22,670 bases of DNA. Source: Gammaproteobacteria bacterium (lineage in GTDB: Bacteria; Pseudomonadota; Gammaproteobacteria; Enterobacterales; Kangiellaceae). The stretch lies in the NCBI GenBank assembly GCA_013372875.1, contig JABXIW010000429.1, forward strand, positions 1-22,670, in the 5' to 3' direction. Below the pieces are notes generated by a model. That model ran no database searches. It was not told where the DNA came from and saw only the letters and a list, made by a program, of their open reading frames with translations. Below, piece after piece: positions 1 through 6,523 of this stretch. The number at the start of each line of letters is the position of its first letter. The stretch's first letter is position 1. A program made the translations under genes and the position numbers.

Positions 1-54
1 CCCGCGACCCCCGGCGTGACAGGCCGGTATTCTAACCAGCTGAACTACCGCTCC
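1..54 (-). tRNA. tRNA-Asp (GTC), 3' part cut by window edge
   Basis: On the minus strand the gene starts with the acceptor arm GGAGCGG (48-54), followed by TA, the D arm GTTCAGCTGGTTAGAAT, the anticodon arm CCGGCCTGTCACGCCGG and the start of the variable/T region GGGTCGCGGG. The anticodon GTC is at 18-20. The sequence is very close to the E. coli tRNA-Asp I know. About 23 bases (rest of the T arm, 3' acceptor strand and CCA) lie outside the window. It is read leftward from the promoter at 129-157. Confidence 0.95.
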
Positions 55-128
55 GCGACGAGTGTTAACTATGCTATCAAGCCTGTTAACAAGGTGTTTG
101 CTGGGTGACCTCTTGGTCAACGGCGTGC

Positions 129-157
129 ATAATACTGGCGTTCTTTTTTTGCGTCAA
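129..157 (-). promoter_or_regulatory. Promoter of tRNA-Asp
   Basis: Minus-strand -35 TTGACG (152-157), 17-base spacer, -10 TATTAT (129-134): five of six bases match the sigma70 consensus in each box. The predicted start is near 122, giving a leader of about 68 bases before the mature tRNA. The bases after the -10 box (GCACGCC) form a GC-rich discriminator, typical of stringently controlled stable-RNA promoters. The first part of the leader can fold as TGACC-AAGA-GGTCA (106-119). The remaining stretch to the next gene (158-228) is AT-rich and holds no gene; I saw no convincing terminator for ycgN there. Confidence 0.75.
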
Positions 158-228
158 CAATTTTTTTAAAGAAATATTAAGAATTTTTGAAATCGCTTAA
201 TTAATCGGCAAACCAGCCATTTATTGGT

Positions 229-675
229 TTAGTCTTCGATTGGTAGCCAAGAAATAATCCGATCTTCGATATCTTGACCGCCAAGCTGATTTTCCAAAGT
301 TACCTTGCCTTTAACGCTAAATCCTAGCTCATGGATACGATTTTTATCGCTACATTTCAAATGATGCCAATCGGGTAAATCTTTACCTGCTGCAACTCTA
401 CGATAGCCGCAAGTTTCAGGCAGCCAAAAATAATCATGGATGTTATCAGGAGTGATTTGCATACAATCAGGTACTAGCTTAGTGCGGTTGCCATAGTCAG
501 TGCATTGCAATGTTTCCTCATGCAGTAAATAGCAGACCACGTCGGTCTGCATCAACAAGCCTTCGTCTTCATCCACAAACTGCATACGGCAGCATTTGGC
601 ACAACCATCGCACAATGACTCCCACTGCTCGGAAGTCATCTCCGTCATAGGGGTTTCAAGCCAGAACTTATCCAA
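229..675 (-). CDS. ycgN: YcgN/UPF0260-family cysteine-cluster protein
   Basis: A 148-residue protein matching the YcgN family (UPF0260, related to YkgJ) in length and motifs. The signature cluster CDGCAKCC gives Cys22, 25, 28 and 29; further cysteines sit in CYLL, QCTDY, PDC, ETCGYR and KCS contexts, and the blocks WESLCDGC, EWLP-like FWLPETCGYR and GKDLPDWHHL align with E. coli YcgN as I recall it. The family probably binds Zn or Fe-S, but its function is unknown. The start is a TTG directly after the ycgL stop (TAA TTG), with GGGA about 8 bases upstream; it keeps the FW motif that aligns with E. coli YcgN, so I prefer it to the ATGs at codons 10 and 13. Expression is likely coupled to ycgL. 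Confidence 0.9.
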   Translation of the reverse strand: MDKFWLETPMTEMTSEQWESLCDGCAKCCRMQFVDEDEGLLMQTDVVCYLLHEETLQCTDYGNRTKLVPDCMQITPDNIHDYFWLPETCGYRRVAAGKDLPDWHHLKCSDKNRIHELGFSVKGKVTLENQLGGQDIEDRIISWLPIED

Positions 676-939
676 TTAGTTAGTTCCCATTAAACGAGCC
701 AAATCCTCATCAGTCGGCGGCATTTGCAGGTAATAGCCCTCTTCCGCGAGCTTTCTTTTGACATCTTCGATATCAACTAAAGCCAGTTTATCTTTTTTCG
801 CCAAATCTAGGTGCATAACCAACTCTGGCTCGCCCCACATGGCCATTAAAGTTTCTGGTAGCTCTTTTAAATCTTGTTCGAAAGGTACGTAAAGATAGGT
901 ATCAGCCCTTTTTGAGCTTTTATAAATAGAACACATCAT
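676..939 (-). CDS. ycgL: YcgL domain-containing protein
   Basis: A small protein of about 87 residues of the YcgL family: MCSIYKSSKRADTYLYV, then P(E)TLMAMWGEPELVMHLDL, DIEDVKRKLAEEGYYLQMPP. It matches E. coli YcgL (MICSIYRSSKR...GYYLQLPPP) along its length. The family is widespread in gammaproteobacteria and of unknown function. I start it at the ATG at 939 (or the next codon, 936) because family members begin M-x-CSIY; a GTG at 951 would add four residues. The Shine-Dalgarno sequence is weak for all three. It lies between rnd (31 bases upstream) and ycgN (adjacent stop/start), an order conserved in this class. Confidence 0.88.
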   Translation of the reverse strand: MMCSIYKSSKRADTYLYVPFEQDLKELPETLMAMWGEPELVMHLDLAKKDKLALVDIEDVKRKLAEEGYYLQMPPTDEDLARLMGTN

Positions 940-969
940 ATTTCTGATCACTTAGAAAATTGGGTTAAA

Positions 970-2124
970 TTAGTGGTTTTCAGCAAAATATTGCTCAAAC
1001 ACAGGCTGCAGAAGCTGTTTGCGCCATGAATTCCAGAATCGATTTGGGCGAACTTCATGCTTCAATTTAAGCATTATATAATACTCAATCAGCCTTTTGT
1101 TAGATAAGGCATCTTGTGGAATGGAATTTTCATCGGCAATTTGATTAGCGATTGCCTTAATATTCTTTGCCATCAGTTTCGCGCCACGAATTTTATGGAA
1201 AGCTTTAATGGGCTCTGGCCAATGCTCTGCCGGCACTTGATCGGCATTTTCAATCAGCGCCAACAAATCAGTGCCATAGCGACGAATGCTGGCTCTATGG
1301 CAGCCTGCAGCCAATAAATCTGATGTTTTTGGCGATTCTGCTTGGCATATTTCAATGATCTGGTTATCGCGAAAGATAAAGGTTCGAGGAATGTTTTTCA
1401 ATCTAGCGATTTGTTCTCGCCAACTGGCAATTTGTTTTAAGCGATTGGTTTGCTTGGCGTTAAGCCTAAAGGCACCTTTGATGCGCAAATAGAACTGGTC
1501 GTAGTTTTCAGGTGAAGAAACCGCTTCAAACATACTGGCAGCGTCTTGTAGGACACAATCCATCAGGCCTTTTTCTAACAAGCCATCACGTAACTTGTAA
1601 TAAGCGGGCAATAAAAACTGAACATCTTGCGCTGCATACACCAACTGTTCTTGAGTCAAAGGTCGTTGCAACCAATCGGTTTTGGTGTGCTCTTTGTCTA
1701 AACTCACGCCTGAGATCAACTCAACCAAACGCAAATAACCTAAGCTCAAGCCCATATCTAAAAAGCCCGCAGCAATTTGGGTGTCGAAAACCGCATTAAA
1801 TTTAAACTGGTACTGGTTATAAAGCGCTTCTAAGTCTTCACTGCAACTGTGAAAAACCTTAATCAACTCATTATTTTCGAATAAAGGCGCGAGACTCGAT
1901 AAATCTTTGAGTTTTAAAGGATCAATAAACCAGATTTGATCGCCATCAAAAATTTGGATCAAAGCTAGATTATGAAAATAGGTATTAGTACGATCAAACT
2001 CAGTATCAATAGCAATGGCTTCTCGGGTAAGCCATTGCTCAGCTAACTGTTCTAAAGTTGCAATATCATTAATAAAACCCACAGCAACTTCTTCACCGTA
2101 TTCTTGGAGATTAAAATCTTGCAA
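970..2124 (-). CDS. rnd: Ribonuclease D
   Basis: A 384-residue 3'-to-5' exoribonuclease of the DEDDy family, which trims tRNA precursors and other small RNA 3' ends. Exonuclease motifs: I-D40-T-E42 (motif I), FHSCSED97 (motif II), Y163-AAQ-D167 (motif III, the DEDDy tyrosine). An HRDC RNA/DNA-binding domain follows at about 210-290 (NRLKQIASWREQIARLKNIPR). Length is close to E. coli RNase D (375). The start codon is TTG (2122-2124) with a good AAGGA six bases upstream and no better start nearby; E. coli rnd is known to start at UUG as well. It begins 15 bases after the fadD stop and is probably co-transcribed with it. Confidence 0.95.
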   Translation of the reverse strand: MQDFNLQEYGEEVAVGFINDIATLEQLAEQWLTREAIAIDTEFDRTNTYFHNLALIQIFDGDQIWFIDPLKLKDLSSLAPLFENNELIKVFHSCSEDLEALYNQYQFKFNAVFDTQIAAGFLDMGLSLGYLRLVELISGVSLDKEHTKTDWLQRPLTQEQLVYAAQDVQFLLPAYYKLRDGLLEKGLMDCVLQDAASMFEAVSSPENYDQFYLRIKGAFRLNAKQTNRLKQIASWREQIARLKNIPRTFIFRDNQIIEICQAESPKTSDLLAAGCHRASIRRYGTDLLALIENADQVPAEHWPEPIKAFHKIRGAKLMAKNIKAIANQIADENSIPQDALSNKRLIEYYIMLKLKHEVRPNRFWNSWRKQLLQPVFEQYFAENH

Positions 2125-2139
2125 ATTTATCCTTATTGC

Positions 2140-3795
2140 TTACTTACGCAACTCTTTCCTTAAAATTTTACCCACATTAGACTTAGGTAATTCTTGATAA
2201 AACTCAACTACTTTTGGAATTTTATAACCCGTTAAATGCTCACGGCAATGTTTGATCAAATCATCTTCGGTAATGGCTTGATCTTTTTTAACCACACAAA
2301 TCTTGACCACTTCACCTTTGATTTCATCTGGCTCACCAATGGCAGCAACTTCTAACACTCCAGGATGCAGTGCAACAACGTCTTCAATTTCATTCGGGTA
2401 GACGTTAAAACCTGACACCAGAATCATGTCTTTTTTACGATCCACAATGCGCAAATAACCATCTTCATCGATAGTGGCCATATCACCAGTTGCCAACCAA
2501 CCATTATCATCAATCACTTTAGCGGTTTCTTCTGGACGATTTAGGTAGCCTTCCATCACTTGCGGTCCTTTAACCCACAACTCGCCAGCCTCATTAAAAC
2601 CAAGCACCTTATTATCGTCATCACGAATTTCAATGTCGGTATTGGGCATAGGCAAACCAATGGTGCCACTGTACTTTTTAGCGTTTAGCGGATTCATACT
2701 CACTACTGGCGAGGTTTCAGTTAAGCCGTAACCCTCAAGAATTGGCACGCCAGTTACTTTTTCCCAAGCATCTGATACAGATTTTTGTACCGCCATGCCG
2801 CCGCCAATGGTTAAACGTAGTTTTGAAAAATCCAAGGCGCGAAAATCTTCCGTATTGCAAAGCCCATTAAATAACGTATTCACGCCCGTAATAGCAGTGA
2901 ACGGGTATTGCTTTAGGGTTTTACAGAAATCCTTCATATCACGAGGGTTAGTGATCAAAACACTGTGGCCGCCCGCTTTGGTGAAGAGCAAACAATTCAC
3001 CGTTAAGGAGAAAATATGATACATGGGCAAAGCCGTGATAATGGTTTCTTTGCCAAATTCCAAGAACGGACTCATCCAAGCATCGGTCTGCATAAGGTTC
3101 GCAATCATATTACGATGGCTTAATACAGCGCCTTTCGATACGCCTGTGGTGCCGCCTGTGTATTGTAAAAAGGCTGTGTCACTTTGCTGAACATTCACCG
3201 CTTCAAAATCTAAAGCCGCGCCTCGCTGCATGGCATCGACAAACCTAGTGCCACTTAATGCATGGCTAGGTACCATTTTCTTAACGTGTTTAACCACAAA
3301 ATTTACGATAAAGCGCTTTATTCCAGAGCAGGCGTCACCAACATTGGTCAGGATAACGTGCTTGAGATTAACCTCATTAATCACATCTTCAAGTGTGGTA
3401 GCAAAATTTTCTAGCAGCAAAATCGCGTCTGCACCGCTATCATTTAACTGATGTTTTAATTCTCTTGGCGTATAAAGTGGATTAACGTTAACAATAACCA
3501 CACCGGCTTTTAAGGCGCCATACAAAGCAATTGGATATTGCAATAAATTTGGCATCATCAAAGCTAATTTATCGCCTTTTTGCATACCCAATTCTTTTTG
3601 CAAAAATGCCGCAAAATCCGTCGATTTTTGATCAAGTTCGGCATAAGTTAAGGTTACGCCTAAATTAGATACCGCAGGCTGGTTTGGAAACTTGCTGACG
3701 CTCTCTTGCAAAATATCAGCCAAGCTGTCGTATTTTGAGCAATCAACGGTTTGACTCACTTCTTTAGGGTAATTTTTAAACCATACGGGTTCCAT
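2140..3795 (-). CDS. fadD: Long-chain fatty acid-CoA ligase
   Basis: A 551-residue ANL-superfamily enzyme that converts long-chain fatty acids with ATP and CoA to acyl-CoA at the inner face of the inner membrane, the entry step of beta-oxidation. Motifs: P-loop YTGGTTGVSKG (212-222), YGLTETSP (356-363), the fatty-acyl-CoA-synthetase signature in about 431-459 (NGWLATGD...RKKDMIL), and the catalytic C-terminal lysine in SNVGKILRK (K543). Length and N-terminus (W-x-K-x-YP) fit E. coli FadD (561). The ATG at 3795 is preceded by AAAGG/AGGT. The gene sits 20 bases after an alpha/beta hydrolase and 15 bases before rnd; the operon promoter carries a FadR-like palindrome. Confidence 0.95.
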   Translation of the reverse strand: MEPVWFKNYPKEVSQTVDCSKYDSLADILQESVSKFPNQPAVSNLGVTLTYAELDQKSTDFAAFLQKELGMQKGDKLALMMPNLLQYPIALYGALKAGVVIVNVNPLYTPRELKHQLNDSGADAILLLENFATTLEDVINEVNLKHVILTNVGDACSGIKRFIVNFVVKHVKKMVPSHALSGTRFVDAMQRGAALDFEAVNVQQSDTAFLQYTGGTTGVSKGAVLSHRNMIANLMQTDAWMSPFLEFGKETIITALPMYHIFSLTVNCLLFTKAGGHSVLITNPRDMKDFCKTLKQYPFTAITGVNTLFNGLCNTEDFRALDFSKLRLTIGGGMAVQKSVSDAWEKVTGVPILEGYGLTETSPVVSMNPLNAKKYSGTIGLPMPNTDIEIRDDDNKVLGFNEAGELWVKGPQVMEGYLNRPEETAKVIDDNGWLATGDMATIDEDGYLRIVDRKKDMILVSGFNVYPNEIEDVVALHPGVLEVAAIGEPDEIKGEVVKICVVKKDQAITEDDLIKHCREHLTGYKIPKVVEFYQELPKSNVGKILRKELRK

Positions 3796-3815
3796 TAAAT
3801 ACCTACACCTTTATC

Positions 3816-4664
3816 TTATTGTAAAAATTGCTGGATATGTTTTGCGGTTTGCTCAGGATATTGCATGTGGAAATGATGGCCACCTTTGCAATCTATTTGC
3901 GTCAAATTACGCAGTCGCTGAGTTCGCAGTTCAATTGGAAATTGATTGAGTATTCCTTGTTCCGCTTTTAAAAATAGTATTTCCGCTTCCACTTTGTCTA
4001 ATATAGCGTCATGCTGCGCTTCTGTCATCCTCAACCAAGAGGCGCGTTTTAAACGTGCATCACTCGACCATTGGTAGCCTTTATCGGTTAGCATGACACC
4101 GCGTTCAATCATGGGGTATAAAGTACGCCAATCCAATTCGCTAACTTGTGCTCGGGCTTTCGCGGCGATCTCTAAATCGGCAAAATAACGCTTATTACCT
4201 GTAGCTTTTTTACGCTGCTCAATAGCATCTTTGAGCTGAGTCGCTGCATCGGCTGGCGCTGCCGTTAAAGCCCCCAACGAGTCAATTAAGGCCAATTTAC
4301 TAAAGCGTTTAGGTATGGCTCCTGAATATAACAGCCCCAAAGCACCGCCCATAGAATGGCCAATAAATTTACAGCTTTTAATTTTTAAGGTGTTCAAAAC
4401 CGCGTCAATAATGGCAACCCCTGCAACGAACTGATAGTCCGCATCAGGCGATAAATGCTCCGATTGACCATGACCAGGCATTTCAAAAGCGATTAAGCGG
4501 TATTTAGACTCAAGATATGGTGCCAAATAGTGAAAACTGGCAGCGTTATCAAGCCAGCCATGCATACAAATCACAGGCTCAGCATTAACATCGCCCCATT
4601 CGACTACTGAAATCCGTTTGCCATTGATTTGCAGTTGATATTCACGTTCATAATTGAATTGCAT
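3816..4664 (-). CDS. Alpha/beta-fold hydrolase (upstream of fadD)
   Basis: A 282-residue soluble alpha/beta hydrolase without signal peptide. The oxyanion-hole/strand motif is MHGWLDN (34-40), PGHGQSEH follows, and the nucleophile elbow is GHS104MGG. The catalytic His is in the C-terminal GGHHFHM (about 263-264). The acid is not certain; the usual strand is ILFLKAEQG. It resembles the serine-hydrolase-like (SERHL/MhpC-type) branch. Being first in an operon with fadD suggests it releases or handles fatty acids (esterase or thioesterase), but this is inference; the substrate cannot be read from the sequence. The ATG lacks a clear Shine-Dalgarno; the leader from the predicted start is about 35 bases. 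Confidence 0.85.
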   Translation of the reverse strand: MQFNYEREYQLQINGKRISVVEWGDVNAEPVICMHGWLDNAASFHYLAPYLESKYRLIAFEMPGHGQSEHLSPDADYQFVAGVAIIDAVLNTLKIKSCKFIGHSMGGALGLLYSGAIPKRFSKLALIDSLGALTAAPADAATQLKDAIEQRKKATGNKRYFADLEIAAKARAQVSELDWRTLYPMIERGVMLTDKGYQWSSDARLKRASWLRMTEAQHDAILDKVEAEILFLKAEQGILNQFPIELRTQRLRNLTQIDCKGGHHFHMQYPEQTAKHIQQFLQ

Positions 4665-4705
4665 AATCGCGCTATATATTTGATATATCTTTGAAAAGTT
4701 TAGAA

Positions 4706-4734
4706 ATTATAGGATCTATTGGCACAAATGAAAA
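4706..4734 (-). promoter_or_regulatory. Promoter of the hydrolase-fadD-rnd-ycgL-ycgN run
   Basis: Minus-strand -10 TATAAT (4706-4711, perfect) with -35 TTTTCA (4729-4734, four of six) at 17-base spacing. Predicted start near 4699, about 35 bases upstream of the hydrolase ATG. The next genes follow at gaps of 15-31 bases or less, so this promoter could serve all five. Confidence 0.6.
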
Positions 4735-4749
4735 CTGGTCATGCCAGAT
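4733..4749. promoter_or_regulatory. FadR-like operator upstream of the fadD operon
   Basis: AACTGGTCATGCCAGAT is an interrupted palindrome (CTGG-N5-CCAG) overlapping the upstream edge of the -35 box. It matches 12 of 17 bases of the E. coli fadBA FadR operator as I recall it (ATCTGGTACGACCAGAT), keeping TGG-N5-CCA but not the central GAC. Its place in front of fadD is what the E. coli regulon predicts; repression relieved by long-chain acyl-CoA is the inferred effect. Confidence 0.45.
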
Positions 4750-4788
4750 TGTTTCGATATTTAGAAGTAGTTGTTTAATGACAAATAT

Positions 4789-4817
4789 AAAAAAAGGGTC
4801 ATTTATTCAATGACCCT
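4789..4817 (-). terminator. Intrinsic terminator (minus strand)
   Basis: Nine-base-pair perfect stem AGGGTCATT / AATGACCCT (4795-4803 with 4809-4817) and a five-base loop, followed on the minus strand by seven U residues (4789-4795, the last of which pairs). It lies about 280 bases past the transglutaminase stop, so it ends either a long 3' UTR of that operon or a separate short transcript. Confidence 0.8.
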
Positions 4818-4927
4818 GTTGAGGAATAATAACTCAAAAGAGAAGTGACAATGACAACCAAGAAAGTAGAAAAGCATTGCTGTCGCAATTAGAGAGGGGA
4901 AACTTCCCTACTTCCTTCACTAGTTAT
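4789..4927 (-). ncRNA. Candidate structured small RNA or 3'-UTR RNA
   Basis: No credible ORF lies in 4750-5092, but the minus strand can form a nested structure ending at the terminator. A 15-pair helix joins AAGGAAGTAGGGAAG (4917-4903) to CTTTTCTACTTTCTT (4874-4860), 12 Watson-Crick plus 3 G-U pairs; on the plus strand those three would be A-C mismatches, so the fold favours minus-strand RNA. Inside it are a C/U-rich open stretch UUUCCCCUCUCU (4902-4891) and a small hairpin AUUGC-GACA-GCAAU (4889-4876). Outside it, AGUGA/UCACU (4921-4917 with 4848-4844) and AUAACU/AGUUAU (4927-4922 with 4834-4829) extend the nest; UUGAG/CUCAA (4837-4833 with 4823-4819) is an alternative to the last. I recognise no known family. 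The 5' end is undefined. Confidence 0.4.
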
Positions 4928-5030
4928 GAGTGCAAAATGAACAAAAAGTTCAATAAAACCGAATAATTGATTGAAAAATAACCATAAAAATATAACCAAA
5001 CTTAAATGGCGATTAAAATCAAATGGTTAG

Positions 5031-5058
5031 ATTATAATCTTAATGTCAAAAATGACTA
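5031..5058 (-). promoter_or_regulatory. Possible promoter for the candidate small RNA
   Basis: Minus-strand TATAAT (5031-5036) with TAGTCA (5053-5058, four of six) at 16-base spacing, start near 5024. The -10 lies inside a 12-base perfect palindrome AGATTATAATCT (5029-5040), so a plus-strand -10 is also present but has no -35 or downstream gene. A weaker alternative, TTGAAC (4948-4953) with CATAAC (4923-4928) at 19 bases, would start the RNA at the long stem. The 4940-5030 stretch between is AT-rich with no other recognisable feature. Confidence 0.3.
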
Positions 5059-5092
5059 TTAAATCACGAATTTCTTTGTTTTAAGAGCAACT

Positions 5093-6523
5093 TTAGTCTT
5101 TGGATTGCAACTTGAAACGCCAGCTGGTGGCTTTCTGCAGAATTTTTGGAGTTTTATTAGCGCCAATCAACAAAGGAATATGCGCTGCAGTCACTTCGGT
5201 TAGATTCCAAGTGGGATCGATCGCGTGCCAATAACCATCATAATAGGCCTCAACCCATACATGGCCACCAAACTTTTGCTTATCATCACCAAGATAGATT
5301 AAACCGCTGACTTGACGTGCTGGGATGCCCGCACCATTTAGCATTTCTGTCAGCAATAATGCGTGTTCGGTACAATCCCCTATTCGATTATCGAGAATAT
5401 CATCCACCTCAAAACTCGATGGCAAGGTCTGATAATTTACAAAATCATACACATACTGAGTTAACAATTTGATTTTGCTCGATTCGCCATCCACATCCCT
5501 AATCAGTTTCTGAGCAATTTTAGTTGCTCTTTGGTGGGCTTTACTCGCCTTTGGTAAAAACGCACTTGGATATTGATAGCCTTTCACTAAATGCAGGCGA
5601 TTACTAGCAAGATTTAGTGCGGGATGCGACTGAAACTCTGGAATAGAGCTATTGGGAATTTGTAGGGTTAACTGTTTAATCTGCGCAATAGCACCAAGCG
5701 GTTTATCCACACCAATGCCTGTTGCAACATATAGATCACGTTGCATTTCAGGATTGATACTAACCTTGCCATCGCTTGCGACAAAATTCATACCATTGGG
5801 CTTTTTCTTTTTAAGTAATTTCTGATTTTGATCAAAGGTTAATAATGTTGCCTGCGATTGATAAGGATCCGCTAAATCACTAGAGTTTTGTAGCTGATGT
5901 TTAACCTGAAGTTGATCGTTAACGCCATTAGCCTGTTCAACTTTTTGGTAACGTGAATAATGTAGACCAAAATCATCATTGTTTAACTCTTTAGTAATTA
6001 GAATTTCTGCTGTAGCTTTTGGCAAAGTTTCTATCTTTTCGAGCCAAGCCATGAGCGCCAAATAATCACTTAACTGATAATTGACTGCAGGATGCACTGA
6101 GGTTTTTATTTGTCCGTTGCGGTTTTCGGTAACCAGCAATTGTTTGGCATTATGCGCGCTTTTGACAATGGTCAGTTGCGGCTCTGAGGACTCAATTTTA
6201 AAAGACATTAATTGGTGTGGCGCTTTCGCAGAAAAGTTAAGCTGTCGCTTAAAACGAAACTCCATACGCTGTGCCTGCACCCTACCAACGATAAAATCTT
6301 CCTCAATGATACGGATAAGCTGTTGATTTTTTTGAAGCTCAACACTTGCCCAGCCAATGGCTTGCTGTTGCCAGTTAATTTGATACCAGTTTTTAAAAGG
6401 CTTGACGCTCTGGGCTTGCCACTTTGAATCAGATTTATCTTCTTTGTTTATAAAGAAAAAAGCTGTTAGCCCGATTAGAGCTAACAGCAATATTAATAAC
6501 CAAAATTTAACGCTTTTAAGCAT
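5093..6523 (-). CDS. Membrane-anchored transglutaminase-like protein
   Basis: A 476-residue protein with one N-terminal transmembrane segment (about 7-25, FWLLILLLALIGLTAFFF) and a long periplasmic part. The C-terminal papain-fold transglutaminase core has a full triad: NRIGDC384TEHALL, GGH421VWVEAYYDG, AID436PTWN. Such domains act as cysteine proteases, amidases or transamidases; the target is unknown. Residues 40-320 form a beta-rich region without a motif I know. I start at the ATG at 6523, whose ATGCTTAA overlaps the nhaC-type stop by 8 bases (translational coupling); a 20-residue upstream extension would lie wholly inside that gene. It is last in the five-gene operon, with no terminator until 4789-4817. 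Confidence 0.85.
   Translation of the reverse strand: MLKSVKFWLLILLLALIGLTAFFFINKEDKSDSKWQAQSVKPFKNWYQINWQQQAIGWASVELQKNQQLIRIIEEDFIVGRVQAQRMEFRFKRQLNFSAKAPHQLMSFKIESSEPQLTIVKSAHNAKQLLVTENRNGQIKTSVHPAVNYQLSDYLALMAWLEKIETLPKATAEILITKELNNDDFGLHYSRYQKVEQANGVNDQLQVKHQLQNSSDLADPYQSQATLLTFDQNQKLLKKKKPNGMNFVASDGKVSINPEMQRDLYVATGIGVDKPLGAIAQIKQLTLQIPNSSIPEFQSHPALNLASNRLHLVKGYQYPSAFLPKASKAHQRATKIAQKLIRDVDGESSKIKLLTQYVYDFVNYQTLPSSFEVDDILDNRIGDCTEHALLLTEMLNGAGIPARQVSGLIYLGDDKQKFGGHVWVEAYYDGYWHAIDPTWNLTEVTAAHIPLLIGANKTPKILQKATSWRFKLQSKD

Noticed and set aside
4851..4892. Plus-strand 13-codon ORF MTTKKVEKHCCRN
   Set aside because: It has no clear promoter or downstream plus-strand gene, and its bases are better explained as the complement of the minus-strand helix and terminator region.
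5029..5040. Perfect palindrome AGATTATAATCT as an operator
   Set aside because: It consists almost entirely of a -10-like TATAAT that is self-complementary by nature; in AT-rich DNA this is weak evidence for a regulator site.
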